A stretch of DNA of 64,000 nucleotides from JADJOM01 sp046327715 (GCA_046327715.1 JAXLXY010000016.1:7089-71088); one strand, 5' to 3'. Shown: positions 53,622-62,426, counted from the first letter of the stretch. The notes: generated by a model not told the origin, from the letters alone. Numbers and translations are program-made.

Positions 53622-54542
53622 ATGTCGTCTGGCAAGTCCACCGGCCCGATCCCGCCGTTCCCGAAGAAGGTCAAGCTGCCCAACATGAAGGTGACCGCGA
53701 AGGCCGCCGGCACCTTCGAGGTGCCGCCGCAGCTCACCTTCTACTACGCCGGCATCCAGGCCATCTGGGTCTGGTACGCCGCGCCGATCAGCACGCTGCG
53801 CGCCTACCTCGACCCCCTCGGCATGACGCCCTACGACTTCGGCGGCGGCAAGGGGGCGGTGAACATCAACTTCTTCAACGCCGTCTGCCTCTACGGCATG
53901 GGCCAGCCCGGCAACCAGGGACTGGGCGGCTTCAACGAGACCGAGGTGAACATCGTCGGCTACGCCTCGAAGGTGGCCGACAAGATCAACCAGGGCCTCT
54001 CGATGGCGGACTACCTCACCGCCGGCGACGTGACCAAGCGGCTGGGGAACTACCGGGTGTGGGTGGCCTGTGACGACCCGGTGGCAGTGGCGGCGGGGCG
54101 GCAGGTGTTCATGGAGAACAAGTTCCTGGTGCCCTACACCTACAACGTGCCCAACGCCAACAACCCGCTCCCGGCGCCGAAGAGCTGGACCTGGGACTTC
54201 ACCTGCCAGGACCCGAAGAACCCGAAGCTCTTCATCTATCATGCGGTGGCCGACCTGGCCGGGCTCTCGCCGGTGACCGGCAACATGTCGGAGGTCATCG
54301 ACCTGAGCTTCGACGCCGGCACCCGCCGCCCGGTGGCCAGCCGCCGCAACTTCCTCGGCACCTTCGACACCTACCTGGGCGACGCGGTGGCGGGCGCCGT
54401 GAAGCTCCGCTACGGCACCAGCTCCCACCCGATGCGGCACGACATGGAGAAGCTGATCGGGCGGCACCGCCCGGTGGCGATCCAGGTGTTCAACAGCCCG
54501 AGCTGCATCGCCGAGGCCGCCGGCTACTTCGCCGACCAGTGA
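53622..54542 (+). CDS. Acetoacetate-decarboxylase-like protein
   Basis: A 306-residue soluble protein that I only tentatively place in the acetoacetate decarboxylase superfamily, on the basis of DPLGMTPYDFGGG, VNINFFNAVCLYGMG and FNETEVNIVGYASK; the active-site Lys is not obvious. It opens with a Pro/Lys-rich stretch (KSTGPIPPFPKKVKLPNMKV). It is first of a rightward four-gene set and is followed after 7 bp by the FAD-SLDH small-subunit gene. Likely a metabolic or secondary-metabolite role together with the GMC oxidoreductase. The longer open frame to the left is the kinase gene read in another frame. Confidence 0.7.
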   Translation: MSSGKSTGPIPPFPKKVKLPNMKVTAKAAGTFEVPPQLTFYYAGIQAIWVWYAAPISTLRAYLDPLGMTPYDFGGGKGAVNINFFNAVCLYGMGQPGNQGLGGFNETEVNIVGYASKVADKINQGLSMADYLTAGDVTKRLGNYRVWVACDDPVAVAAGRQVFMENKFLVPYTYNVPNANNPLPAPKSWTWDFTCQDPKNPKLFIYHAVADLAGLSPVTGNMSEVIDLSFDAGTRRPVASRRNFLGTFDTYLGDAVAGAVKLRYGTSSHPMRHDMEKLIGRHRPVAIQVFNSPSCIAEAAGYFADQ

Positions 54543-54549
54543 GGGGCCG

Positions 54550-55050
54550 GTGAGCCGATCCCGACGCGCGCGCCCCCCGCGCACCCCGCTCGACCAGTTC
54601 GTGGCGCTGTCCGTGGCGCTCACCGGCTTCACCGCCGCGGAGCTCCACGGCACCGGGCTGGTGGGCACCTACTACGCCCTGATCCCCTCGATCGTCGGCG
54701 ACGCCATGTTCGGCGCCTTCATGACGCGCTGGATCTACACCGACGAGCGCGGCGCCGGTGACGAGGCGCTGCTGCACCAGCTGGTGAAGGACCAGATCCT
54801 CGACGACCCCGACTTCGGGCCGCTGGCGCGGAACCTGGCGGCGGTCTGGTACACCGGGCAGTGGAACCAGCTGCCGGCCGACTGGCGCAACCGCCACGGC
54901 GCCTGGGCCAATGACCAGACGTTCATCGTTTCGCCCGCGGCCTACACCGAGGGGCTGGTGTGGAAGGCCATCGGCGCCCACCCCCAGGCCGCCAGGCAGC
55001 AGGGCTACGGCAGCTGGGCGCTGCCGCCGGTGGATGGAGCGCGGCCATGA
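54550..55050 (+). CDS. FAD-dependent sorbitol/gluconate dehydrogenase small-subunit-like protein
   Basis: A 166-residue protein starting at GTG 54550. It shows LDQFVALSVALTGFTAAELHGTG and NLAAVWYTGQW, motifs of the small subunit that accompanies GMC-type flavoprotein dehydrogenases (gluconate 2-dehydrogenase subunit 3 / FAD-SLDH group). The Tat signal normally found in exported subunits is absent, so the complex would stay in the cytoplasm. Its stop overlaps the GMC start (ATGA), as expected for subunits made in equal amounts. No cytochrome c subunit is present. Confidence 0.75.
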   Translation: MSRSRRARPPRTPLDQFVALSVALTGFTAAELHGTGLVGTYYALIPSIVGDAMFGAFMTRWIYTDERGAGDEALLHQLVKDQILDDPDFGPLARNLAAVWYTGQWNQLPADWRNRHGAWANDQTFIVSPAAYTEGLVWKAIGAHPQAARQQGYGSWALPPVDGARP

Positions 55051-56852
55051 GCACCCCCCGGCACTACGACGCGATCGTCGTCGGCGGCGGCCCCATCGGG
55101 GCGCACGTGGCCCGCGAGCTCGCGGCCGAGAAGAAGAGCGTGCTGCTGCTCGAGGCGGGGCGCGCCACCGGGCTCACGTTCGAGGGGTACCGCTCCTACG
55201 TGACCAACTACTACACCCAGGTGGCGAAGGACACCAACAGCCCCTACCCGCCCAACGTGAGCGCGCCCTCGCCCCGCGAGCTCGACCTGGCCAAGATCAC
55301 CCGCGGCACGCCCGACCTGCTGGGCTACCAGGTGGAGCGGGGCCCGCAGGCCTTCGCCTCGACCTACCTGCGGGCGCTGGGCGGCACCAGCCTGCACTGG
55401 CTCGGCACGGTCCCCCGCTTCGTGCCCAACGACTTCCGGCTCAACAGCACCTACGGCGTGGGGGTGGACTGGCCCATCACCTACGACGAGCTGCAGGAGT
55501 GGTACTGCAAGGCGGAGTGGTCCCTCGGCGTCGCGGCCAACAAGGAAGACCAGGCCCACCTCGGCGTCTGGTTCCCGAAGGACTACGACTACCCGATGGA
55601 GCGCATCCCGCCCACCTGGAGCGACCAGGTCATGGCGCGGAAGACCCGGGGCCGCACCGTGACGCTCGCGGGGAAGAAGTACCCGGTGCGGGTGTCGAGC
55701 CTGGCGCAGGCGCGGAACTCCATCCCGCGGCGCGGCTACCAGCCGGTGGGCGCGGTGGGGAACCCCGAGATGGGGCTCCGCTGCGAGGGGAACTCCGCCT
55801 GCATCCCCATCTGCCCCATCCAGGCCAAGTACAACGGCATCAAGACCCTCATGCAGGCGGATCCGGCGTTCCTGACCCTGGTCACCCAGGCGGTGGCCAG
55901 CCGGCTCCTGATCGGCCCCGACGGGCGGATCACCGGAGTGGAGTACATCCGCTACGAGACCGAGGGAGGCGCCACCACCACCGAGACGGCGACCGCCACC
56001 ATCTATGTCCTGGCGGCGCACGCGGTGGAGAACGCCAAGCTGCTGCTCGCCTCGGGCGCCGCCAACCGCAGCGACCAGGTGGGCCGCAACCTGATGGACC
56101 ACCCCTTCTCCGCCGCGTGGGCGCTGGCGCCGGAGAACATGGGGATCTTCCGCGGCCCGCTGCAGACCTCGGGGGTGGAGAGCCTGCGCGACGGCGCCTT
56201 CCGCCGCGAGTTCGCCGCCTTCCGGGTGGACCTGGGCAACGTGGGCTGGGACATCGTGCCCGACATCAACCCGCCCAACGGCGAGGTGTTCGACAGCCTG
56301 GCCCAGGGGGTCTTCGGCCCCGAGCTCAGGCGGCACCTGGCGCACACCATCCCGCGGCAGGTGCGGGTGGGGTACGACATCGAGCAGCTGCCCGAGGCGC
56401 GCAACCGGGTGACGATCTCCCGGGAGTACAAGGACGCCATCGGCTGCTTCCGGCCGGTGATCAGCTACGGGCTGTCGGACTACACCTGGCAGGCGATGGT
56501 GGAGTCGATGAAGGTGTCGAAGGTGATCTTCGACGCGCTGGGGATCCCGGCGAAGGGGCAGTACTTCGTCACCACCGACGCCACCCAGCCCGACGAGCGG
56601 AACTTCCGCGCGAAGGACGGCAAGGACTACCTGCTCAACTTCGTGGGCGCGGGGCACCACATCGGGACCCACCGGATGGGGGTGAGCCCCACCGACAGCG
56701 TGGTCAACCGCGACCAGCGGAGCTGGGACCACGAGAACCTCTACGTGGTGGGGTGCGGCTCCTTCCCCACCACCGGCACCGCCAACCCCACGCTCACCGC
56801 CGTGGCGCTCGCGCTCCGCTCCACCCGCGACATGCTGAGGCAGCTCCGCTGA
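55047..56852 (+). CDS. GMC-family oxidoreductase
   Basis: Flavoprotein that oxidises an alcohol or sugar hydroxyl. The N-terminal Rossmann motif VVGGGPIGAHVARELA (residues ~9-24) binds FAD, and GGTSLHWLG, NLMDHPF and near the C terminus VGAGHHIGTHRMG and FPTTGTANPTLTAVAL complete the family core. Cys-rich CEGNSACIPICPIQAKY is the loop found in the gluconate/sorbitol branch. 601 residues. ATG 55047 overlaps the end of the small-subunit gene and is preferred to the upstream ATG 54960, which lies inside that gene. It overlaps the ferritin-like gene in TGATG. Confidence 0.9.
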   Translation: MSTPRHYDAIVVGGGPIGAHVARELAAEKKSVLLLEAGRATGLTFEGYRSYVTNYYTQVAKDTNSPYPPNVSAPSPRELDLAKITRGTPDLLGYQVERGPQAFASTYLRALGGTSLHWLGTVPRFVPNDFRLNSTYGVGVDWPITYDELQEWYCKAEWSLGVAANKEDQAHLGVWFPKDYDYPMERIPPTWSDQVMARKTRGRTVTLAGKKYPVRVSSLAQARNSIPRRGYQPVGAVGNPEMGLRCEGNSACIPICPIQAKYNGIKTLMQADPAFLTLVTQAVASRLLIGPDGRITGVEYIRYETEGGATTTETATATIYVLAAHAVENAKLLLASGAANRSDQVGRNLMDHPFSAAWALAPENMGIFRGPLQTSGVESLRDGAFRREFAAFRVDLGNVGWDIVPDINPPNGEVFDSLAQGVFGPELRRHLAHTIPRQVRVGYDIEQLPEARNRVTISREYKDAIGCFRPVISYGLSDYTWQAMVESMKVSKVIFDALGIPAKGQYFVTTDATQPDERNFRAKDGKDYLLNFVGAGHHIGTHRMGVSPTDSVVNRDQRSWDHENLYVVGCGSFPTTGTANPTLTAVALALRSTRDMLRQLR

Positions 56853-57961
56853 TGCCGATCACCACCATCCAGTCCCTCCGCACCCACCTGCAGTGGGCGC
56901 TCGAGCTGGAGCACGCGACCATCCCGCCGTACCTGTGCGCGCTCTACTCCATCCCCGACGGCCAGAACGTGATGGTGAGCGGGCTGATCCGCAGCGTGGT
57001 CATGGAAGAGATGCTGCACATGGTGCTGGCCGCCAACCTGCTCAACGCGGTGGGGGGCGAGCCGGACGTCTGCCACCGGAAGTTCGTGCCGGCCTACCCG
57101 ACCTACCTGCCGCACAGCGACCGGGCGTTCAAGGTGCACCTGCGCCCGTTCTCCAAGGAGGCGATCGCGACGTTCCTGCGGATCGAGCGGCCCATGAAGC
57201 CGAACGCGAAGCCCCGCGCCTCCAGGTACCACACGATCGGGCAGTTCTACTCGGCGATCCGGGAGGGGATGGAGCTGCTGGAGGGGCGGGCGCGGAAGCG
57301 CGGCGCCACGATCTTCACCGGCCGGCGGGGCCGGCAGGTGGACGGCGCGGCGTGGTACTACGGCGGCGGCGGGAAGCCGATGATGGTCCACGACCTCGAC
57401 TCCGCCCGCGCGGCGCTGGGCGAGATCATGGAGCAGGGCGAGGGACTCGACCACACGATCTTCGACGGCGACGACCGCTTCGGGCAGGTGGACGAGCTGG
57501 CGCACTACTTCCGCTTCCACGAGGTGATGAGCGGCCGGCGCTACCTCCCGAGCGACACCCCGGCGGGGGGCCCCACCGGCCCGGAGCTGCCGGTGGACTG
57601 GACCGCCCGCTACCCGATGCAGCTGGACCCGAAGGTGAAGCCGTACCGGCGCCAGCCCGAGGTGCACCGGCTGATGACGGAATTCAACCGGGTGTACTCG
57701 ACGCTGCTCCGGCAGCTGCACGGCGCCTTCAACGGCCGGCCGGCGCTGCTGCGCGACGCGGTGCCCCTGATGTACGACCTCAAGTACCGCGCCCAGGCGC
57801 TGATGGCGATTCCCACCGGCAAGGCTGACGGCTCCACGGTAGGACCGAGCTTCGAGCTGGTGGCGGCCGCGCGGCCGGTCAGGCGGTCCGGCGGGCGCGC
57901 GGCGAAGGGATCGCGCCCGGCCGCGAAAAGGCGGCGATCCGCTCCACGCCGAAGAAGCTGA
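56852..57961 (+). CDS. Ferritin-like VioB-type (iminophenyl-pyruvate dimer synthase domain) protein
   Basis: A 369-residue protein whose first ~220 residues form a four-helix ferritin-like fold: LEHATIPPYLCALYSI holds the first E-x-x-H-like pair and VVMEEMLHMVLAANLLNA the second. This domain is found at the C terminus of VioB, where it handles oxidised tryptophan intermediates; here it stands alone. The C terminus is a Lys/Arg-rich tail (AAKRRRSAPRRRS). It is coupled to the GMC gene (TGATG) and overlaps the convergent ABM gene by 83 bp, and that overlap encodes the basic tail. Diiron or heme chemistry on the product of the GMC enzyme is plausible. Confidence 0.75.
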   Translation: MPITTIQSLRTHLQWALELEHATIPPYLCALYSIPDGQNVMVSGLIRSVVMEEMLHMVLAANLLNAVGGEPDVCHRKFVPAYPTYLPHSDRAFKVHLRPFSKEAIATFLRIERPMKPNAKPRASRYHTIGQFYSAIREGMELLEGRARKRGATIFTGRRGRQVDGAAWYYGGGGKPMMVHDLDSARAALGEIMEQGEGLDHTIFDGDDRFGQVDELAHYFRFHEVMSGRRYLPSDTPAGGPTGPELPVDWTARYPMQLDPKVKPYRRQPEVHRLMTEFNRVYSTLLRQLHGAFNGRPALLRDAVPLMYDLKYRAQALMAIPTGKADGSTVGPSFELVAAARPVRRSGGRAAKGSRPAAKRRRSAPRRRS

Positions 57962-58253
57962 GGCCCTTCCCGGGCACCGGCGTCCCCTCGAAGTACCGCG
58001 ACCACTCCTTCAGGACCTTCTGCCACGAGCTGCTGGCCAGGTGCGCGTTGAGCGCCGCCTGGCCGCGGTAGCGTTCATAGAAGTAGAGCTGGCGGGTGGG
58101 CTTGCCCTTCGCGTCGAGGACGCGGTGCACCAGGTAGACGAGGGTGCCGGGCTGTTCCCGTTCGGCCTGGCGCTTGACCGCGGCGATGAGCCGGAGCGCG
58201 CCGGGGACCTGGCCGGGCTTGATGGTGAAGGTGGCGAAGCTGGTGATGGGCAT
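57879..58253 (-). CDS. ABM-type monooxygenase
   Basis: A 124-residue protein of the antibiotic-biosynthesis-monooxygenase fold (small ferredoxin-like beta barrel). Seen: TSFATFTIKPGQVPGALRLI at the start, TLVYLVHRVLD and a YFYERYRGQAALNAHLAS strand-helix that is the family core. The last ~28 residues overlap the tail of the ferritin-like gene on the opposite strand. Probably a cofactor-free oxygenase or heme-degrading enzyme acting with the cluster; its own promoter must lie in the repeat-filled region to the right. Confidence 0.85.
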   Translation of the reverse strand: MPITSFATFTIKPGQVPGALRLIAAVKRQAEREQPGTLVYLVHRVLDAKGKPTRQLYFYERYRGQAALNAHLASSSWQKVLKEWSRYFEGTPVPGKGLSFFGVERIAAFSRPGAIPSPRARRTA

Positions 58254-58309
58254 GGGGGCTCCGGGAGGACGGGGGCGGGCGCTGAGGGAAGAGGAAATGG
58301 GGGGCGAGA

Positions 58310-58392
58310 AGGGGGAAAAGGGAAGAGGGAAGCGGCGACCGAGCCCCCTTCGGGAGCGGCGAAGCCGCGACCCGGGGGCGAGGGAGTGCGGG
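58310..58392 (+). repeat. Heptamers and B block, full
   Basis: Three degenerate heptamers, then a full B block at 58335-58392 (GCGACCGAGCCCC to AGTGCGGG) with the hairpin GCGGC-GAA-GCCGC. Confidence 0.88.
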
Positions 58393-58409
58393 AAGCGGCC
58401 TCCCCCCTT

Positions 58410-58452
58410 CTGTCATTCCGAGGGAGCGCAGCGACCGAGGAATCCCTCGAAG
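58410..58452 (+). repeat. C element, left half only (copy 5)
   Basis: TGTCATTCCGAGGGAGCGCA and on to CCCTCGAAGT; the right half is missing and the E element follows 8 bp later. The same junction occurs at 63652-63661. Confidence 0.85.
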
Positions 58453-58460
58453 TGACACCC

Positions 58461-58588
58461 AGCCCGGCGCGCTCAGAGCGATGCGCCACTCCGGCTGGAC
58501 TCCCGCATGCGCGGTCCCGTCCCAGGGCTGCCCCCTCCGACTCGCCGTCGTGGCGCATCGCCCCTCGCGGCCGGATCAACCAACCGCC
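58461..58588. repeat. E element, copy 1
   Basis: Core 58478-58561 bounded by perfect 12-bp inverted repeats GCGATGCGCCAC and GTGGCGCATCGC, with conserved flanks. It differs from the other two copies at about two positions over ~125 bp. Confidence 0.9.
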
Positions 58589-58656
58589 TAGCCGCCTAAC
58601 CGCCCGACCGCCGAACCGCCCAACCGCCTAACCGCCCAACCGCCCAACCGCCCAGC
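58580..58656 (+). repeat. Octamer array at the 3' end of the AraC gene
   Basis: Nine CGCCTAAC/CGCCCAAC/CGCCCGAC units. It encodes the last residues of the AraC-like regulator and supplies its TAG stop (58630-58628). Confidence 0.9.
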
Positions 58657-59464
58657 CCCCGCCCAGCAGCACCTCCGTGAACCTCCCCACCGTGGCCTGG
58701 AAGCCTGCGGGCGGCTGCCCGGCGAACTGGCGGAAGTCCCGGATCATGTGCGACTGGTCGAAGTACCCCACCTGCACCGCCACCCGCGCCAGCCGGCGCG
58801 GCTCCCGCTGCCAGACATGGAAGACGCGCTGGAAGCGGAGGATGCGCGCCAGGAGCTTGGGGCTGATGCCGACCTCGGTGCGGAAGCGCCGCTGCAGGGT
58901 CCGCGGCGAGGTGCCGAGCCGGGCACAGAGGGCGTCGAGACTGGCGCCGCCGTGGCTGGCGCGGAGCGCCTGCACCGCGGCCACCACCGTGGCGTCGGCC
59001 CCCGCGCGGGCGCTCGCGGCCCGCTCGGCGTACCATCGGGTCAGGATCGCGGCACGCACCCCGGCGTCCCGGCTCCGACGGAGGGCCCGGAGCAGCGGGG
59101 TCACGCCGGGATGGCCCAGCCCCTGGAGCGGGGCCCACGCATCCGTCAGGCGGCTCACGTCCGGCAGCAGCACCGCCGCGCCATGCGCCTCGAGCCGGAG
59201 CGCGATGATATCCACCCGCCCCGTGGGCCGCACGGTCATGGGCCGGGTGATCTGCCCCACCAGGAACGCCGCCGGCTGGCGGCGGAGGCGGCCATCCGGC
59301 CCGCGGTGCTCGAACGGGTCGCCCAGGTTGAGGATGAGCTCGGGGGAGCCATCGGGGAGGGCCGGTTCGGCCGCGCCGGCGGGCGCCGCCGGCGAGGAGA
59401 GGCTCCACCAGCAGCGGACCGACGCGGCCAGCGGGCCGGTGACCGGGGTCTCGCGATAGTCCAT
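58628..59464 (-). CDS. AraC-family transcriptional regulator
   Basis: A 278-residue regulator with a ~150-residue N-terminal sensing domain (RCWWSLSSPAAPAGA, SPELILNLGDPFEHRG) and two C-terminal HTHs: LGTSPRTLQRRFRTEVGIS and VAVQVGYFDQSHMIRDFRQF. ATG 59464 begins MDYRETPVTGPL. The final residues (GGGWAVGRLGG) come from octamer repeats. The DUF6265 gene is divergent with ~96 bp between starts and may be its target; no operator is apparent. Confidence 0.88.
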   Translation of the reverse strand: MDYRETPVTGPLAASVRCWWSLSSPAAPAGAAEPALPDGSPELILNLGDPFEHRGPDGRLRRQPAAFLVGQITRPMTVRPTGRVDIIALRLEAHGAAVLLPDVSRLTDAWAPLQGLGHPGVTPLLRALRRSRDAGVRAAILTRWYAERAASARAGADATVVAAVQALRASHGGASLDALCARLGTSPRTLQRRFRTEVGISPKLLARILRFQRVFHVWQREPRRLARVAVQVGYFDQSHMIRDFRQFAGQPPAGFQATVGRFTEVLLGGGWAVGRLGG

Positions 59465-59560
59465 GCGGGGGGCTCCGGGCGTCGCATTCGTCCAATCGAG
59501 GGGGGACCGCCGTGGTGTAATCTCCACCGGCACGCCCACACCTCAAGCCGGGGACCCCTC

Positions 59561-60049
59561 ATGCGTTCGACCCCTCGCGCCAGCACCGGCGCCCTGCTGC
59601 TCGCCCTCGCGCTGCTCCCGGCGCGGGCCGGCGCGCAAGCCACCGACCCCCTCGCGCCCCTCGCCTGGATGGCCGGCTGCTGGGAGCTGCGCGCCCCCAC
59701 CCGGATGGTTCGCGAGCAGTGGATGGCGCCCGCGGGCGGGATGATGCTGGGCATGAGCCGCACCCTGGTGCGCGGCGCGGCGCGGGAGTTCGAGTTCCTG
59801 CGGATCGTGCGGCGCGACTCGGTGCCGACCTACATCGCCCAGCCGGGCGGCGGGGCGCCGACGGCCTTTGCCGCGGTCCTGGTGAGCGACACGGCCGTGC
59901 TCTTTGCCAACCCGACGCACGACTTCCCGCAGCGCATCGGCTACCGGCCAGTGGGCGCGGACTCGCTGGTGGCGCACATCGAGGGGACGGCCGGGGGGCA
60001 GCTCCGGAGGATGGAGTTCCCGATGCAGCGGGTGGGGTGCGGGGGGTAG
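59561..60049 (+). CDS. Exported DUF6265 protein
   Basis: A 162-residue secreted or periplasmic protein with signal peptide ending LPARAGAQA. The mature part holds LAWMAGCWELRAP and TRMVREQWMAPAGGMMLGMS, then FANPTHDFPQRIGYR and SLVAHIEG, the motifs I associate with DUF6265. A lipocalin-like beta barrel is likely. ATG 59561 follows a region with TAATCT (59518-59523), a possible -10. Function of the family is unknown. Confidence 0.8.
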   Translation: MRSTPRASTGALLLALALLPARAGAQATDPLAPLAWMAGCWELRAPTRMVREQWMAPAGGMMLGMSRTLVRGAAREFEFLRIVRRDSVPTYIAQPGGGAPTAFAAVLVSDTAVLFANPTHDFPQRIGYRPVGADSLVAHIEGTAGGQLRRMEFPMQRVGCGG

Positions 60050-60075
60050 GGAGGGCCGGAGGGAAGCGGGGGGAA

Positions 60076-60203
60076 GGCCGGCGCGCTCAGGGCGATGCGC
60101 CACTCCGGCTGGACTCCCGCATGCGTGGTCCCGTCCCAGGGCTGCCCCCTCCGACTCGCCGTCGTGGCGCATCGCCCCTCGCGGCCGGATCAACCAACCG
60201 CCT
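60076..60203. repeat. E element, copy 2
   Basis: Core 60092-60175 with the perfect 12-bp inverted ends, and two degenerate heptamers just before it. No C half-element precedes this copy. Confidence 0.9.
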
Positions 60204-60275
60204 AACCGCCCAATCGCCCAATCGCCCAATCGCCTAATCGCCCAATCGCCCAACCGCCCAACCGCCTAACCGCCC
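60197..60275 (+). repeat. Octamer array at the 3' end of the 217-aa gene
   Basis: Nine CGCCTAAC/CGCCCAAT units. The 217-residue leftward gene ends GGC-GGT-TAG inside it. Confidence 0.92.
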
Positions 60276-60919
60276 ATCATCTCCTCCTGCCGCTCATTCC
60301 ACCGCAGCGTCGCGGCCTGGTGCCATTCCAGCAGGCGTCCGAGGTCATCGGCGAGTTGCAGCCGGTTGAGGGCGTCGAGGTGGGTGATGGCGGCGTGGGC
60401 TTCCTGTGCTGCGGCGACGAAGGTGGCGGTGGCGCGGAGGCTCAGGTCGGAGCATCGCGCCCGGCGTTCCTCGGCGGCCTGGTAGCGGGCGATGGCGTCG
60501 GCCAGCTGGTCGAGCAGCACCGGGGGCATGCCGTATTCGACGAGGAGCTCGCGGTGGTCCTCGCCCCGCATCAGCGCCTCGCGGGCGCGGGCGAGGATGG
60601 TTCCCTTCCGTTCGTAGGGCGGCCGCGGGGAGAGCCGCAGCTCGGGACGCTCGACCGCGGTGGCGATCGCCGCCGCCAGGCGCGCCAGGTGCACCAGGTG
60701 GCCCGCCATCTCCTCGGCCGCCGCTTCGCGTTCGCCCATGGCCACCCGCATCTCGTCCTGGCTCTGCTGCTGGGAGAGGAGCATCGCCTGGACCCGCGCC
60801 AGCAGCGCCCGGAGCCGGTCGAGGGCGGCCTGCACCGCCGCCGCGTCGTCGGGGTGGCGCTGGTAGAAGGCGATGACGCGCGCGGCGGCGTCGAGCTTGA
60901 TGCGGAGCTTGTGGCGCAT
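60266..60919 (-). CDS. Helical protein of unknown function (217 aa)
   Basis: Not recognised. Almost entirely helical, Ala/Arg/Glu/Gln-rich, with coiled-coil character over residues ~15-110 (ARVQAMLLSQQQSQDEMRVA) and no signal peptide. It opens MRHKLRIKLDAAARVIAFYQ. Size, helix layout and motifs such as ARAREAL resemble the next gene on the same strand (61260-61943), so the two are probably diverged paralogues. ATG 60919 is used because the region before it lacks coding character. The stop is donated by the octamer array. Confidence 0.65.
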   Translation of the reverse strand: MRHKLRIKLDAAARVIAFYQRHPDDAAAVQAALDRLRALLARVQAMLLSQQQSQDEMRVAMGEREAAAEEMAGHLVHLARLAAAIATAVERPELRLSPRPPYERKGTILARAREALMRGEDHRELLVEYGMPPVLLDQLADAIARYQAAEERRARCSDLSLRATATFVAAAQEAHAAITHLDALNRLQLADDLGRLLEWHQAATLRWNERQEEMMGG

Positions 60920-61259
60920 GCGGTCGCGTCCTTTCGGAGGCCACCTGCAGCCGGCGCGAAAGGACCAGGGCGCGCCGCCGTGAGGGATCGTGTCGGGTCG
61001 GTCTGGGGCAGAACGGCGGGCTGAGATGCGAAGAGTGTGCCGAAGCTCACGCGGCCCCGCCGATGCCCCCGGAGACGCGGCTGGAAATGCTTGTGGCACA
61101 GCGGGTTCGGCGCGCGGCGCGGGGCGTGGCCGGCTGCGTGAGGCGGCGGGTGCGGTGGGGCCGAGTGTCCGGCGGCGCGGACACCGGTGTCCGCGAACCG
61201 AAGCCCCCGACCGCGGTGGGCTGCGATCGGGGGCTCGGGATGGTGCGGATGCGAGTGGA
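60920..61259. other. Gap between the two helical-protein genes
   Basis: 340 bp without a convincing gene. It contains a hairpin at 61202-61235 and GTGTCCGGCGGCGCGGAC at 61164-61181, an 18-mer that recurs at 62475-62492 beyond the minisatellite. Confidence 0.5.
61202..61235 (-). terminator. Possible terminator hairpin after the 227-aa gene
   Basis: Perfect 9-bp stem AGCCCCCGA / TCGGGGGCT with a 16-nt loop, 25 bp beyond the stop of the leftward gene. No T-run follows. Confidence 0.4.
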
Positions 61260-61943
61260 TCATGCCGCGCGCGGAGCGTCGGTGGCCGGCTCCGTCGCCG
61301 GGGCGGCCACAGGGGCACCGGGCCAGGCTACCCGTCGCACGCTCTTCCAGGCCGCCAGCAGCTCGGGATTGCCGCGGAACCGCGCCCGGTGGACCGCGTC
61401 GAGGTTCTGGACCACCGCCATCAGGTCGGACAACACGCCTTCCAGCTCACTGCTGGCGGTGACCTGCGCGGTCCGGGCGGCGCGCTGCCGGGTGAGCGCG
61501 GCCTCGTAGGCCTCGAGGTCGGCGGTGAGCCGGCCCAGCTGGTCGTCCACCAGGCCGTACGGCACCAGCAGGTCCTTGATCCCGGCGGCCTCCGCGATCG
61601 CCACCCGTGCCGAGGTGAGCAGCGTCGTCTCGTTGACGGGACTGCGCGGGCGCCGCCGGTGCACGGCCACCTCCGGATGATCCTTGGCCGCCGCGCGCGC
61701 CACGCCGAAGAGGACCTGCACCTGGTCCTCGATGGTGCGCCGCAGCTCCGCCTTGGTGGTGACCGCCGCGGCCACGATCGCCTGGCTGGCCTGCTGCAGG
61801 TCGGCGAGTTCCCCGGCGCGGGCGACGAGGGGGAAGAGCCGCTCCGCCACCTGGGCGGTGGCGGGGTTGGGGTCGGGGTGTTCCCGACAGAACTGGGCGC
61901 CACGCTGACCCATGGTCAGCTGCGCATGACGACGACCACGCAT
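61260..61943 (-). CDS. Helical protein of unknown function (227 aa)
   Basis: Not recognised. It opens MRGRRHAQLTMGQRGAQFCR and is helical throughout (LADLQQASQAIVAAAVTTKA, TRQRAARTAQVTASSELEG). No signal peptide or membrane segment. The probable paralogue lies downstream at 60266-60919. ATG 61943 is the first Met before the conserved-looking region. Just upstream begins a 21-bp minisatellite whose minus-strand frames are open, so a longer N-terminal start is not excluded but lacks support. Confidence 0.65.
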   Translation of the reverse strand: MRGRRHAQLTMGQRGAQFCREHPDPNPATAQVAERLFPLVARAGELADLQQASQAIVAAAVTTKAELRRTIEDQVQVLFGVARAAAKDHPEVAVHRRRPRSPVNETTLLTSARVAIAEAAGIKDLLVPYGLVDDQLGRLTADLEAYEAALTRQRAARTAQVTASSELEGVLSDLMAVVQNLDAVHRARFRGNPELLAAWKSVRRVAWPGAPVAAPATEPATDAPRAA

Positions 61944-62069
61944 AACCCACTTCCTTTCATGGGGCCCGCACGTCCCGGGGCCTCGGGTGGCGCCGGATGC
62001 GCCGGCGGCCCGAAACGCGAGCCTCATGCCAGCGCCGCCAGCTTGTCAGGCATGCCGCGGGGGTACGCC

Positions 62070-62426
62070 GGCAATGCTCCCGGGTCGGGCGGCAATGACT
62101 CCGGACGCGCCGGCAATGATTCCGGGTCTGGCGGCAATGACGCCGGGTCGACCGGCAATGCGTCCGACCCGGGCGGCAATGACTCCGGATGCGCCGGCAA
62201 TGCTGCCGACTCGGGCGGCAACGACTCCGGATCGACCGGCAATGGTTTCGGACGCGCCGGCAATGCTTCCGGGTCGGGCGGCAATGACTCCGGACGCGCC
62301 GGCAATGACTCCGGATCGACCGGCAATGGTTCCGGACGCCCTGGCAATGACTCCGGATCGACCGGCAATGGTTCCGGACGCGCTGGCAATGCCCCCGGAT
62401 CGGCTGGCAACACGGCAGGGTCGGCG
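62070..62426 (+). repeat. 21-bp minisatellite, 17 units
   Basis: Exactly 17 units of 21 bp (consensus GGCAATGACTCCGGACGCGC plus C), with three further degenerate units to about 62489. The GGCAAT core is invariant in most units; the second half alternates among a few versions. All units keep 21 bp, so at least one frame per strand stays open (GNDSGRA on plus, SGVIAGA-like on minus). No start and Shine-Dalgarno pair supports translation. Confidence 0.9.
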
